From Cynocephalus volans (taxonomy: Eukaryota > Chordata > Mammalia > Dermoptera > Cynocephalidae), in assembly GCF_027409185.1 (NCBI RefSeq), contig NC_084462.1:186252071-186316070 (forward strand): a stretch of DNA of 64,000 nt. The letters are read 5' to 3'. Position numbers and translations under genes: made by a program. Below the pieces are notes generated by a model that was given only the letters and a program-made list of their open reading frames with translations, was not told the origin of the DNA and made no database searches. This document shows, one piece after another, positions 1-10,660 of this stretch (its first letter is position 1; each line of letters opens with the position of its first letter).

Positions 1-1300
1 ACAGCCAAAGCAATCCAGAGAAAGAAAAATAATAATAAAGCTGGAGACGTTACACTACCTGACTTTAAGTTCCACTACAAATCTATAGTAAGAGAAACAG
101 CATGGTACTGGCATAAAAACAGACACCAAAACCAATGCAACAGAACAGAGAACCCAGATAACAAACCACATACTTACAGCCAACTGGTCTTTGAGAAAGG
201 TACCAAGAGCACACATCAGTGAAAAGGCTGTCTCTTCAATACATGGTGCTGGAGAACCTTGAAAACCATGTGTAGAAAAGTAAAACTAGACCTGTATCTT
301 CCATCATATTTGAAAATCAACTCAAAATGCATTAAAGACTTAAATATAAATCTTGATACCTTACAGCTCCTAAAATAAAACACAAGTGAAACACTTCAGT
401 AAGTAGGACTGATGAAAAACTTCATGAAAATGAACCCAAAGCAAAGGCAACAAAAGAAAAAAAAATGAACCAAAGGGATTATATCAAACTGAACACCTTC
501 TACATAGCCAAGGAAAACATTAACCAAACAAAAATTCAACTTATGGAGTGGGAATAAATATTGGTAAATTGTGGGTCCAGTAAGGGATTATTGTCCCAAA
601 TATACAAGGAACTCAGAAAACATCACTATAAGAAAAAATAAAGTGAACCGGATTAAAAAATGGACAAAGGAGCCTAATAGACATTTCTCAAAAGAAGATA
701 TACAAATGACCAACAGACACATTAAATAATTCTCAACATCACTAAACATCAGGTAAATACAAATCAAAACCACGCTCATATATCATCTCATTCAGATAGA
801 CGGGCCATTATCCAGAAGACAGAGTAAGAGAAGTTGGGCAGGATTCTGAGAAAGTGAAACCCTCCTACACTGTTGGTGGGATTGTAAATCAATGCAATTA
901 TTATGGAAAACAGTATGGAAGTTCCTCAAACAATTACAGATATATCAACCATATGATCCAGGAATCCTACTGCTGGGTATATACCTATAGGAATGGAAAT
1001 CATCATGTTGAATGGTACTTGCACTCCCATGTTTAACGCAGCTCTATTTACAGTAGCCAAGATTTTCACCCAACTTACATGCCCCGTGGTGGACGTCTGG
1101 ATAAGTAAAGTTTGGTATGTATACCAATGTAATACTACTGGCCAAATAAATAAATAACAAAATTCTGCAATTTGCAGCAACATGGATGAACTTAGGGAAA
1201 ATTATGTTAAGTGAGATGAGCTGGGCACAGAAATACCACATGTCCTCACTCATAGGAGATTAAAAAAGAAGAAGAAGAAGAAGAAAAAAGGTGCAATAAT
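1..1300 (+). mobile_element. LINE-1 3' end (ORF2 C-terminal part and tail)
   Basis: The sequence aligns by eye with the last part of the full-length L1 in this window: position 1 corresponds to about 51,990, sharing the run that encodes the AGG(I/V)TLPDFK region. It carries on through the region equivalent to the Cys-rich C-terminus to a purine-rich tail (AAAAAAGAAGAAGAAG) near 1262-1300. Many stops and frameshifts break the frame, so it is a dead copy. It enters from outside the window, so its 5' extent is unknown. The class II ERV begins within about 50 bases of its tail. Confidence 0.85.
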
Positions 1301-1345
1301 TCGTTGAAGTTTCAAAAGAAGAGATCATATTTAGGCCACCAGAGG

Positions 1346-2087
1346 TGTCAAATGAGGAGGTGTTTTGGTTTAGCAAAGAACTGCTAAAGGACCCCTGTTA
1401 CACTTTCCTCTGTGTAACTGAGACAGAGAAAAGAGAAAGAAAGAATTTGCTCAAAATACAATCAATGAGGCCTGGAGGGACTGCCGCCCATCAGGGGAGC
1501 AGCCCCCATCCAAAATCAGCCGTTCTTTTTATTGACAAGACAAGGAAGTTTCACAAGAAAAATCAGTGGATACGATCATCAAAGAAGAACATGAGGACAT
1601 AGGCAATGTTACAATAGTTATCCATGGCTAAGGATAGCTTAACAACGGAAACTAGTAATATCAGTAAATTAAAGTGACATTTCAAAGTACAATTAGTAAA
1701 GAGCTAAATTGGTCAAACTGGCTCATTATCTAAACTATGACCTCTTCATAAACAAAAGTTACACTCATGATAAAATCTAAATACAATTATCTCTAAAGTT
1801 TCCCCCAACAGACAGCTTGCCCCTAGCAAACATTATTTCCACAACTTTCCCTTCAGCAATTCTTAAAATCTTTTAAGAGGAGCAGTATGACAACCACCTG
1901 TAATCTCTAAAATAATTAAAGTATACAATCCCATGCCTAACCAGTGATTAAGAGCTGATGAGATGGGCTTTGGCCGCAATACCTATGGGCTGTGGCCCCC
2001 TGTCTGAGGGCTTTTGCCCCCATGCATGCATTTACCTAAAAACCTTATTCTGAAATCAAATGAGAATCACGATTCTAACCCACTACA
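1346..2087 (-). repeat. 3' LTR of the class II ERV
   Basis: On the minus strand the LTR starts TGTAGTGGG immediately after the polypurine tract. It contains AATAAA (complement near 1523-1530) as a plausible polyadenylation signal, with a U5-like stretch after it, and ends in ...TTTGACA at the proposed left edge. The length of about 740 bases is in the range of betaretroviral LTRs. The right edge is well supported by the tract. The left edge is inferred from the TG...CA rule. Confidence 0.65.
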
Positions 2088-4340
2088 TCTCCCCCCTTAT
2101 TATCATTATAAAAATTGGAAGCGATGAGGGAGTCAGAGTCAAAGGTGTCCGGATGAAGAACAGTCAGCATTACTTCAGCTGGACAGGTCCACTGGAACAT
2201 GGAACATAACAGTGTAATCACTATAAGAAAACATAAGATACATAAGACACCGATTCCAGCAATAATCCAAATTCTTGTATTTAAACCAGAATACCACTCG
2301 GTAGGATTAAGCCAATGGCCCGAATCATTTAAATGATTAGTAGTAATCTTTTGAGCTTCTTCTTGAAGCTGTGTCATTTGTTGCTGAAGTTTGATTGTTA
2401 AGTTTTGAATATCTCCATGTAAATCAGAATGAAAAGCTCCATGTAAAAGTTTTTGTACATCTTTCCGTGCAGTGGCGGAATTAAAAGGAATAGAAGTTAC
2501 ACACATAGAGTGATATCCTGCATCACAACTAAGCTGGCTTCATGTCCAGAGAGCCTGTTGGTGTTCGCCAATCCAGGTGACACCTGCCTCCAAGGCATCT
2601 AATCATTGTAAGATTTCTTGGTCAATTTTAGTTTGAGACAGAAATTCAGAAGTTACATTTTGAAAATAATCATTTATTGTTTGTGCTGTTTTCATAGAAT
2701 GAGTTAAGGCCACGACTGCAGTAGCTGCGGTAGCATCCACAGCCATTACTGCTAGTATGGAAGCTTTAGAATGCCCAAGACTCTTTAACACGTACTTTCT
2801 CTGGAGCAGAGGTGACTTTCTCCAGGGCAGAATTTCCCATCCACTGTCATATAAGGTTTACAGGTAGCCAAGCTTCTGCTCTTTGTTTTGTATGGAAATA
2901 TAAGACATATTAAAAGTAGTAACAGTAAGTTGAGTAACGCAGGGAGTAAACCAAGCAGAATTAGCTGGGAGAGTGATATTAAATTCAGAATTAAAAGAGA
3001 AAGAGAAGTTTGTAGATAACACAGCAAATATGTGAGGATGAGAGGTACAAATCATAACCGATTCAATATTATCCTGTGTCATCCATTTTAATTTAAAGTT
3101 TGTCATTTGTATAATTATGAGGGGGAAAAATGAGATGGCAAGACACCAAATTGTTCTTTTAAGGGGAGAGTAATAAGAATTATATTTTAATCTCAAATGG
3201 GACCAGCCTAACCGGGATTCCAGTTATAAGGGGATCAAGAATAATTAAAAGGAAGAGCATAATTCCAAGTGGTGTTGCAATGAAATATTAATAAATTTTG
3301 TGGTCCTCAATTTTCTAGTGTAATATTATTAAGCAATGTTTTTTTCCATAAAACTTACAGAATGGCAAGAGACCCAGTTTAAGTGTCTGCCATCTTCTAT
3401 GGAAGTCCAGGGATGGGAACAGATGGGAATATCAGACTTAGAGTGATGTTTTCCAATACGAAAAACTCCTGGAACTCCAGCAGTTGAAACAAACAGTTGA
3501 TGTTTTAATGCTAAAAGTCGGTTTGGATTTTTTATTATATAATTTATATACCATCGAGGAGAGAAAGGAACACATAAGTTACTATTTGTCCAACTGGGTG
3601 TGATGCAGATGGGTAAATGGTCGGTGAGGAAGTACCATCGTGGGCAAGCCTGTGCCATCCCGCATTGTATCCTGAATTAGAGCAGGACTGTCCACGATCG
3701 TCAAGAGGGCCTGAGGGAGGGAGCCAGGTGCCTCCAGGGTGAGCACTATCGTTAGACGAGAGACGAGGCTCGTGACCCCCCCAGGTAAGCGGATCAAACA
3801 CAGGAGGCTGCAGTACATGTGTGCAGTAAACATGAGCTCTTACAGTGGAGGAGAAAAGCACAGAGAAACTCAGCAAGACTAACATTACCTCATATCCTTT
3901 TGAGTTCATGGTTACGTGAGAAAGGATGGCCAGAAAACTTTTCCTGCGTTAGACGAGTGCCTGTTCTTTGAATTGTAGCTTCTGCTTGACTAACGAGACC
4001 TTCTAGTCCACCCCACGTTGGTCTGGAGCTAGTTGTGGTTGTCCTTACCGGCGGGTTCATGTAGGTTGGAGTGGAGTTGGTTGCCAGCATCATCACACTG
4101 GCGGTCTGATGCAGGCCATTTCCGGAGGGATGCACTGAGGTGAGATGGTGACGTGTTGAAACTCTGGGATCGGGTCCTTCGTTGGATCTGGGGTTCCACA
4201 TGAGAAGGATTGACAGCTTTAGAGGGAATCCACACCAGTCCTGTGGGAGACAAAATGGAAGCACACCCTCTTCCCCATGTTAACAATTCCGCAGCTCCCA
4301 ACCATTGCGGTCCTGTCAGCAGGTGTTGGTATAAAACCAA
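2075..4340 (-). pseudogene. env: Class II ERV env pseudogene
   Basis: Open pieces in different frames cover a surface-subunit-like part (about 4340-2860) and a transmembrane part (2791-2075). The latter shows an Ala/Val-rich segment near 2700-2750 that fits a fusion peptide, a Gln-rich heptad-like stretch near 2380-2440, and a strongly hydrophobic membrane span (IWIIAGIGVLCILCFLIVI) near 2210-2270. Stops and frame changes break the gene in at least five places, so no complete glycoprotein is encoded. Position between integrase and the polypurine tract supports the assignment. Confidence 0.75.
2088..2098 (-). other. Polypurine tract of the class II ERV
   Basis: The minus strand reads AAGGGGGGAGA directly before the TG that opens the 3' LTR. 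This is the expected position and composition of the plus-strand DNA primer of a retrovirus. Confidence 0.75.
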
Positions 4341-4486
4341 GGGTTTAGGCTTCTTTCAGGAGGGATAAAGTGCCGTTCTGTGGTGCTTAAATTTTGTGAG
4401 TTGCAGTTTAAAAAATTTAGTGTAAACAAAGATTTGAAGACCTGTTCATGAGGGGCCATTCCAAAACTATTTGTCCTTTTGTTTAT

Positions 4487-6924
4487 TTAATCGAGATTTA
4501 AGAAGGTCATTAGCCCTTTCAACAATTGCCTGGCCAGTGGGGTTCTATGGGATTCCTGTGACATGTTTAATGTTCCAATCATTACAGAATAATTGAAAGA
4601 CTTCGGAGGTGCATGCCGGCCCATTGTCTGTTTCCATTTGAGCTGGAATTCCCATGGCAGCAAAGGCAGAGAGACAATGTCTTTTGACACGTTTAACAGC
4701 TTCTCCTGTTTGGGCAGTAGCATGAATAAAACCAGAATAAGTATTAACAGTAACATGTAAATATTTAAGATGTCCAAACAGAGAGTAACATCCATCTACC
4801 AAATTTCATTACTTTTTATTCCTTGGGGATTAACCCTTCCAGGAAAACTAGATTTAGAAAATCTTTGACAATCAGGGCAAGCATGAACAATGTCTTGAGC
4901 TTGTTTGTAAGAAATTTGATGCACCTTAGCTAAGGCTCACACCCCTTGAGGAAAAAATTGATGAGAATCAATAGCCTTTTGTAAAGCATTATTATACATG
5001 ACAAAGTGATCAGCCATATTATTTCCAGTTGTTAAAGGACCAGGGAGACCAGAATGAGAGCATATGTGAGTTATATAGAAAGGGTGATGTCTCTTTTGAA
5101 TAAGTTTTTGTAAGTGTCAAAACATCTCAGATAAAAGAAAATCATTTCCCTCATGGATGGAGGCACTTTGAGTAACTTGTAAGGCTCCTGCTACATATGC
5201 AGAGTCAGCCACTAAGTTAAGGGGCTGAGTGGAAAAATGTCAAGCTGCAATAGCAGCAGCCAGTTTGGCCCTTTGAGTGGGTTTATGATGAATAGTAACA
5301 AAATGTTTCCAGATTCCTTGTTCCTGCCATGTTATAGACCCCTTTCCTGATTTACCAGAACTGTCAATGAACACAGTTAGTGCTTGAGGAACAGGAACAG
5401 GGGATAAGCAGGATTTTAATTGCATAGGTAACAATTGGAGTCCTTGTAAGATTTTATCATGTGGTGATGAGAATTGTAGCTTACCAACAAAACCAGCCAT
5501 AGCTGTCTGTAAGGACTCTGATTGCTCACGGGCAGTGTAGAAGTCAGTTTTAGAAAGACCAGGGTTGATAGAATCAGGACATATCTGTAAGGACTCTGAT
5601 TGCTCACGGGCAGTGTAGAAGTCAGTTTTAGAAAGACCAGGGTTGATAGAATCAGGACATATCCAGTAAGCATTTGACAACGGTGCCTTCCCCTAGTGAG
5701 TGAATGAATGTGCTCTTCTAATTTAGTATATAATTTCTTTTTTTGCTGTTGATGGGGTAAGAAAATCCATTCAATGACTCCTATTTGAGGAATAAATTGA
5801 CAAAGTAAATGTGTAGGACTATGTGGGGTATTTAAGACAATGAAATGAATGGCTTGAGAATTGTCTGGAATGCAAAAAGGATTCAATTTGTTTTAGTTCT
5901 AATTTTGCTTGTTCAGACAAACAACATGGGGAGGACAGATCAGGGTCTCCCTTTAAGGTATTAAACAAATGTTGTAATTGATAAGTAGGAACACCCATGG
6001 AAGGGTGGAGCCAATTAATTTGGCCAAGTAGTTTTTGTAAATCATTGAGAGTAAGGGGCTCCTGAACATGGAAAGATATATTTTGTGGCCATATGTTTCT
6101 CTGAGTGGTCAGAAAACCAAGGTATTTCCAAGGCTCCGTTTTTTGAATTTTATCTGGAGCTATTTGTAAACTGGAATTATTAATTTGTTTGATTAAATGT
6201 AAATAAACTTGTGATAATAGGTCTGGATCATCATGAGCAATAAGAATATCATCCATATAAAGATAAATAAGAGCAGCTGAAAATTTTTCACGAGTCGGTC
6301 GAATAGCTCGATCCACGAAGTCCTGACAAATAGCAGAGCTATTAATCATTCCTTGCAGGAGAACTTTCCATTGATATGTTTGAGCAGGCGCTCCTGCATT
6401 AAAGCTAGGAAGGGAGAAAGCAAACTTTTCTTTGTCCTCCGAGTGCAAAGGTATGGTAAAAAAGCAATCTTTTAGGTCTATGATGATTAAATGATAATTG
6501 TTAGGAATGAGGGCTTGGTTAGGGAGCCCAGGCTGTAGGGCCCCCATGGGAAGAATGCAGGCATTAATTTTTCTAAAATCATGTAATAATCTCCATTTGC
6601 CTGATTTTTTAGAAATGCAAAATATAGGAGTATTCCAGGGACTATATGATGGCTACAAATGTCCCAGGTGTAACTGTGTTTGACAATTAAAGTGGCTTGA
6701 TTTAATTTCTCCCCTTTAAGAGGCCACTGCTCCACCCAAACCTCAGGACTGGGGGTCCATTGAAGTTTGAATGGGAGGAGTGTGGCAGTGGCCGTCATGA
6801 TAAATTTGAAGATGTCCCAATATAAACATCCCACTGAGGAAGGAGGTCTCAGCCCCATAAAGTTTGAGGGAATTATAGAACATGAGGCATAATGGAGGCA
6901 GTTTGTCCCTCGGGGCTGGTACAC
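4487..6924 (-). pseudogene. pol: Class II ERV pol pseudogene (RT, RNase H, integrase)
   Basis: The longest piece (6547-5819) is reverse transcriptase palm: it holds the DLKDCFFTIPL motif, LLQGMINS and an intact YMDD box near 6250. Downstream, 5680-5240 holds a connection/RNase H part (VFIDSSGKSGKG near 5370-5340) and includes a perfect 78-base tandem duplication. The integrase core is visible at about 4802-4545 as METDNGPAC around 4640-4610. Frame changes separate these pieces, so pol is dead although some catalytic residues survive. RT start overlaps the protease region, as expected from ribosomal frameshifting. Confidence 0.85.
5507..5662 (-). repeat. Perfect 78-base tandem duplication inside pol
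   Basis: Bases 5507-5584 and 5585-5662 are identical along all 78 positions. The unit is 26 codons, so the duplication keeps frame. It repeats the peptide beginning ICPDSINPGLSK in the RT-RNase H connection. Such a duplication is not a normal part of pol. Confidence 0.95.
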
Positions 6925-7586
6925 AGTAAAGGATTTTTACTCTGACAAGGGGACTTGGACCCGCCTGGTCCAGTAAGTGTAACTGGGGAAGAAGTTATTT
7001 TCCATAATGGATTCCAATCCTTTTTTGCAATTATAGTAATGTCAGCCCCCAATTCTACCAGCCCGGTAATTAACTTTTGTTCAGCAGGTGATGTTAACAG
7101 TGGCTGAGCATTATTTAACTTTTGTAACCAGAAAGCATCAGGAGAAGCAGGAGACTGAGGTTCAGATTTTGTTTCAGAAAACAAAGAGGACAAGAGAACA
7201 AGTTGAGCTATTTGAGTCCCTTTCGGAATTACATGATATCCTAAACTAGTTATCATAACATGAATTGGTCCCAGCTTATCAGGTGGAATTAACTCTGGAA
7301 TAATTTGGACACTATAATAATTTATAGTGTATTTTGGATTGCCCAGTATAATACCATGGGTGGTAGAAGGGAATGGACCAGAGAAATTTGTTGTCCCTGA
7401 CTTCACTTGTCCTGCCTCATCTAAAATAACATCTTTTGTTACAGTCAAATTGACAATGGTTTGATCATTTATTTGAAGTCTGGGAGAGGAAGATTGTCCT
7501 GAGGTTGAGTCCAGGTCTGAGCCTGAGCATTGAGAATTTGACCCCCTTTGTTTATTGGGGTGCGGGATCTGGCGCCCCTTCCTCAT
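6873..7586 (-). pseudogene. pro: Class II ERV dUTPase-protease (pro) reading frame
   Basis: One open frame of 237 codons contains a retroviral dUTPase followed by an aspartic protease. The dUTPase part ends in IPKGTQIAQLVLL, which fits the conserved C-terminal dUTPase motif. The protease part has GLVELGADITII where a D-T/S-G catalytic triad is expected. Here the triad reads E-L-G, so protease activity should be lost. The dUTPase motifs look better kept, but activity cannot be judged. dUTPase within the pro frame is typical of betaretroviruses and lentiviruses and supports class II placement. Confidence 0.8.
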
Positions 7587-7599
7587 TTCCCCACATAGG

Positions 7600-8923
7600 A
7601 TTGCCTCCTATATCAAATTTAGATCTGCACTGATTTGACCAATGAAATCCTCTTTTACATTTAGGACATTTTTGTTTTGCTTTAGTCTGTTCCACCTCTC
7701 TTAGTCTGCAATCTTTCTGAAAATGACCTTCCCTTCCGCATTTAAAACATGTTTATATTGGAGAGCTTCCACAAGAATTTGGGCTTTATGGGTTCCAATG
7801 CCCACATTCTGGCAGACTTTGATTATATCAGCAAGAGTGGAATTTTTATTTTTCATTGAAAGGAGGACATTTGGGCAGTCCTCATTAGCATTGTCAAAAG
7901 CCAATTGCAGTGAAAGTACTTGGGCTGCCTCAGCGTTGTCAATTTGTCTAGTTATGGCATCCTGAAGATGATTAATAAAATCTATATAAGGCTCAGAGGG
8001 GCTCTGTCTAATAGTAGTGAAAGATTTAGTGAGAGTCTTTGTTTCAGGAATTCTGTTCCAAGCTTTCACGGCTGTACGAGTTGTCTGGTCAAGTACTAGT
8101 TGAAGAAGTAAAGCTTCTGCCTGAGGTGTTATAAAATCTCCTTCCCCAAATAACATATTACTATCAATTTGAACATTATTTCATAAATTTTCCAGTAAAA
8201 TGTTATGTAAGGCTTCGTGATATTCTTGCAGCCATACAGTGTATTGAGCAGTAGTTAAAACAGTTTTTCCAAGTGTCTTCCAATCCCAAAGGGTCATATT
8301 GTACCCAGCAGCAATTGATTCTAAGTACCCCTTAGTAAAAGTACTATGTAAGCCATTTTGTATTACGCTCTTTCTAAATTTTTGAAGAAAGGAAAATGAG
8401 AGGTTTTTGTGTCTGGGCTGAGTCCCAGTTCTCACCACAGGAAAGACGTGTCAAGTATCAGTTTCCATGTTGTGTCCTTCTTTAATACAATGCTCCATCC
8501 AGGGACTGGCTGAATTGTTCACCTCTGAAGGTGGGGGGGGAGGAGGAGGGGGCGAGGATTGTTTCTTATCCTCCTAAGTGACAGAAACATGTTATTGCTT
8601 TTTGTTAGGGTCCTGAATAGATCTTAAAGCAACTCGACATAGACTCCAAACCATTAGATGAGAAACCTTAACTGGACTTATTGCATTTTTTAATCATCAG
8701 CCAATTTGTTCTCAACCCTCAATATCAAGATTCACTTCTTAAGGTACTGAGGGCAATGCCATCTAATAACAAATAATAATTCAGTTAGTTGATGCTTAGT
8801 TACCTTATACCCTGCTGCCTTAAGGAGACATCGAAGTTTGGACCTATATTGAACTTCCTTTGTACACAACGAGTTACCCATAGCTGGAAGAATAGATAGA
8901 GAGTTGAAAGAGAGAGAAAGCAA
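7600..8923 (-). pseudogene. gag: Class II ERV gag pseudogene
   Basis: The gene starts near 8887 (MGNSL, a myristoylation-type N-terminus) and shows a matrix-like start. Capsid follows, with a major homology region (SEPYIDFINHLQ) near 8000-7960. The nucleocapsid has two CCHC zinc knuckles read directly from the minus strand: [14 protein letters not shown] near 7750-7710 and [14 protein letters not shown] near 7670-7630. Frameshifts lie near 8440-8730 and between capsid and nucleocapsid. A G-rich stretch at 8530-8553 (CCTCCTCCCCCCCCC on the coding strand) marks the proline-rich linker. Confidence 0.8.
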
Positions 8924-9101
8924 ACCCTCCAGGTGAAGCCCTAGTTAGACATGGCCACAGGCGAGCAGTCGCTAATCGAAAGCCACCTGCGATTCTCTTA
9001 CTGAGATGAGTTTCCCTTCAATGGGACCCCCTTGCTGGGATGAATCAGATGTCCTATTCCTCTCCAGTGCTTGGCAGGTCAGTCTCTGATCTGCGGGGAA
9101 T

Positions 9102-9119
9102 TCCTCACACGGGGCACCA
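9102..9119 (-). other. tRNA primer-binding site of the class II ERV
   Basis: The minus strand reads TGGTGCCCCGTGTGAGGA. It resembles the lysine-tRNA PBS used by betaretroviruses and HERV-K-like elements, with a few changes. It sits about 180 bases upstream of the gag start, as expected. The tRNA identity is an inference. Confidence 0.6.
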
Positions 9120-9690
9120 GAAAGGGTGATGGAATTTGTGTTGGGTGGAGAAGAGGCACCAGTGGGAGTAAAGGACAGCAGAAATGTGTGTGCTGGACAG
9201 TGGGTCTTCCACTGTGTTCATCTACGGATGGCCCAGATTGCTGAAGGCAGGACATCCCCTGTTGTGAAATAATAAAGTAAAGCAGATTTCTATTCAAACT
9301 GACCCATATCAGATTTAAATAATATGCCAATGCCGGAAACGTAGGTTTTTCATTAAAAAAAGACATCTTCCTTAAAATCTTCCCTCAAATGAAGGTATTT
9401 CAGATAAAGATTATGTCACTTTCTTCCTTTTTACATTTTCCTCACTATGGACACATCGTTAATGTCATGAATATGTCAGGAAATCTCCCAAACCCACAAC
9501 AGAGACAAACATAAGAATGAGGAAACTACAAAAATGTGAATTCAAATGTGCAGAAGGCAGAGAAGATTTCAGGTAAACCATCTCTGGAATTAATATCCTG
9601 AGATGGGAAAATAGTAGATAAACAGGAGGTATCTCTTCCATTAATGGTAACAGAATTCTACTAACCAGAAGGTATGAAAAGAAGAGAAAC
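9120..9690. other. Unassigned stretch where a 5' LTR would be expected
   Basis: Reading away from the PBS I expected a copy of the 3' LTR. Comparison by eye with 1346-2087 shows no convincing match, and the polyadenylation-signal context is not repeated. A further TGGTGCC-like string occurs near 9155. I see no gene here. Confidence 0.4.
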
Positions 9691-9839
9691 TAACCTTGGG
9701 ATTCTGAATAAAGAGCAGATTTGAATAAAAGCTTTAGAAGATTAATCAGTAATAAATTTACAGAATATAGAGCCAAAGGATACAAAGAAAAGATTATTTC
9801 TTTTGTATATGAAGTGATCACAAATTGAACCATTGCTTG

Positions 9840-10330
9840 ACTGCACCGCAGCTTGTTTATCCATTCAAGCATTGAAGGACATCGAGGTCGTTTGTGGCTT
9901 TTGGCAATTGTGAATGAGGCATCTGCACACATCTGAGTGTAGGCTTTTCCGTGCACGTTGTTTTCAAGTCTGTTTGGTAAATACCCGAGGGTGCACGTGG
10001 TGGGCGTGTTGAAAGCTGGGATCTGCTCTGCCGCTGACTGCACTGTCTCCACCGTGGTTATCCATGGATTTCCAGCACTAGGAATCTGGTGTTTCATCTG
10101 GATCCTCAACAGCAGTGAATGAGCGTTTCTCATGCTGTGTCCCCTCATCACAAATAGATAAGCCAGTTTTAAAAAAGATATTTTTGCATTTTTAAAACTG
10201 TGGAATATCTTTGTTGGCATAACTGGCAATTTCGTGTTGGGAAATGATGTTTCACAGGTTTTCCTTTCTGCTGCTTTGCTGCCCACGTATCTTCCCTGGT
10301 AAGGAATTTGTTCAGATTTCCAGGCTAAGT
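9840..10330 (-). mobile_element. Old LINE-1 ORF2 fragment
   Basis: The minus strand encodes a diverged L1 ORF2 C-terminal segment: FTIAKSHKRPRCPSMLEW near 9915-9860 matches the FTIAK...PKCP segment at 53,030-53,070 of the full-length copy. It is much more diverged than other copies here, so it belongs to an older L1 generation. Confidence 0.7.
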
Positions 10331-10339
10331 GCACATAGC

Positions 10340-10660
10340 ACAGCATGTGCGTATTCACCACGTTTAGTGTCCTGCTCTGTGGCATTCACACATTACCACT
10401 GCTGCACAACCGTGTCCACCGTCCATCTCCAGAGCATCTTCATGGTGTGAAACCGACACTCTCTATCCATGATAAACAACTCCCCAGTCCCCCCTTCCCC
10501 AGCCCTTGGGAACATCACGCACTTCTGTGTGCACAGATCTGGGTCTTCCAGGTGTCTCACTTGAGTGGAATCACACCCACTTGTCCTTGTGTGTGCCGCT
10601 CACCCCACTTATCACAATGCTTTCAAACCTCATCCATGCTGTAACATGTGTGAGAATTTC
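10340..10660 (-). mobile_element. Old LINE-1 3' UTR fragment
   Basis: The plus strand carries the reverse of a mammalian L1 3' UTR, including the CA-rich GCACAACCGTGTCCACC segment, the pyrimidine-rich CCCCAGTCCCCCCTTCCCC block (near 10,483-10,501) and the CATCCATGCTGTAACATG segment near 10,630. It ends at the A/T-rich boundary where a younger L1 begins. Confidence 0.65.

Larger units (their letters stand above)
1346..9119 (-). mobile_element. Class II (betaretrovirus-like) endogenous retrovirus, defective
   Basis: Reading the minus strand, the order is PBS, gag, dUTPase-protease, pol (RT, RNase H, integrase), env, polypurine tract, 3' LTR. The dUTPase fused before protease, the gag matrix start, the paired CCHC knuckles and the lysine-type PBS fit betaretroviruses and HERV-K-like class II ERVs. 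Every gene is broken by frameshifts or stops. A 3' LTR can be delimited (1346-2087), but no matching 5' LTR is found to the right of the PBS. The left end at 1346 is the best TG candidate, not proven. It lies next to an L1 tail on the left. Confidence 0.85.
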
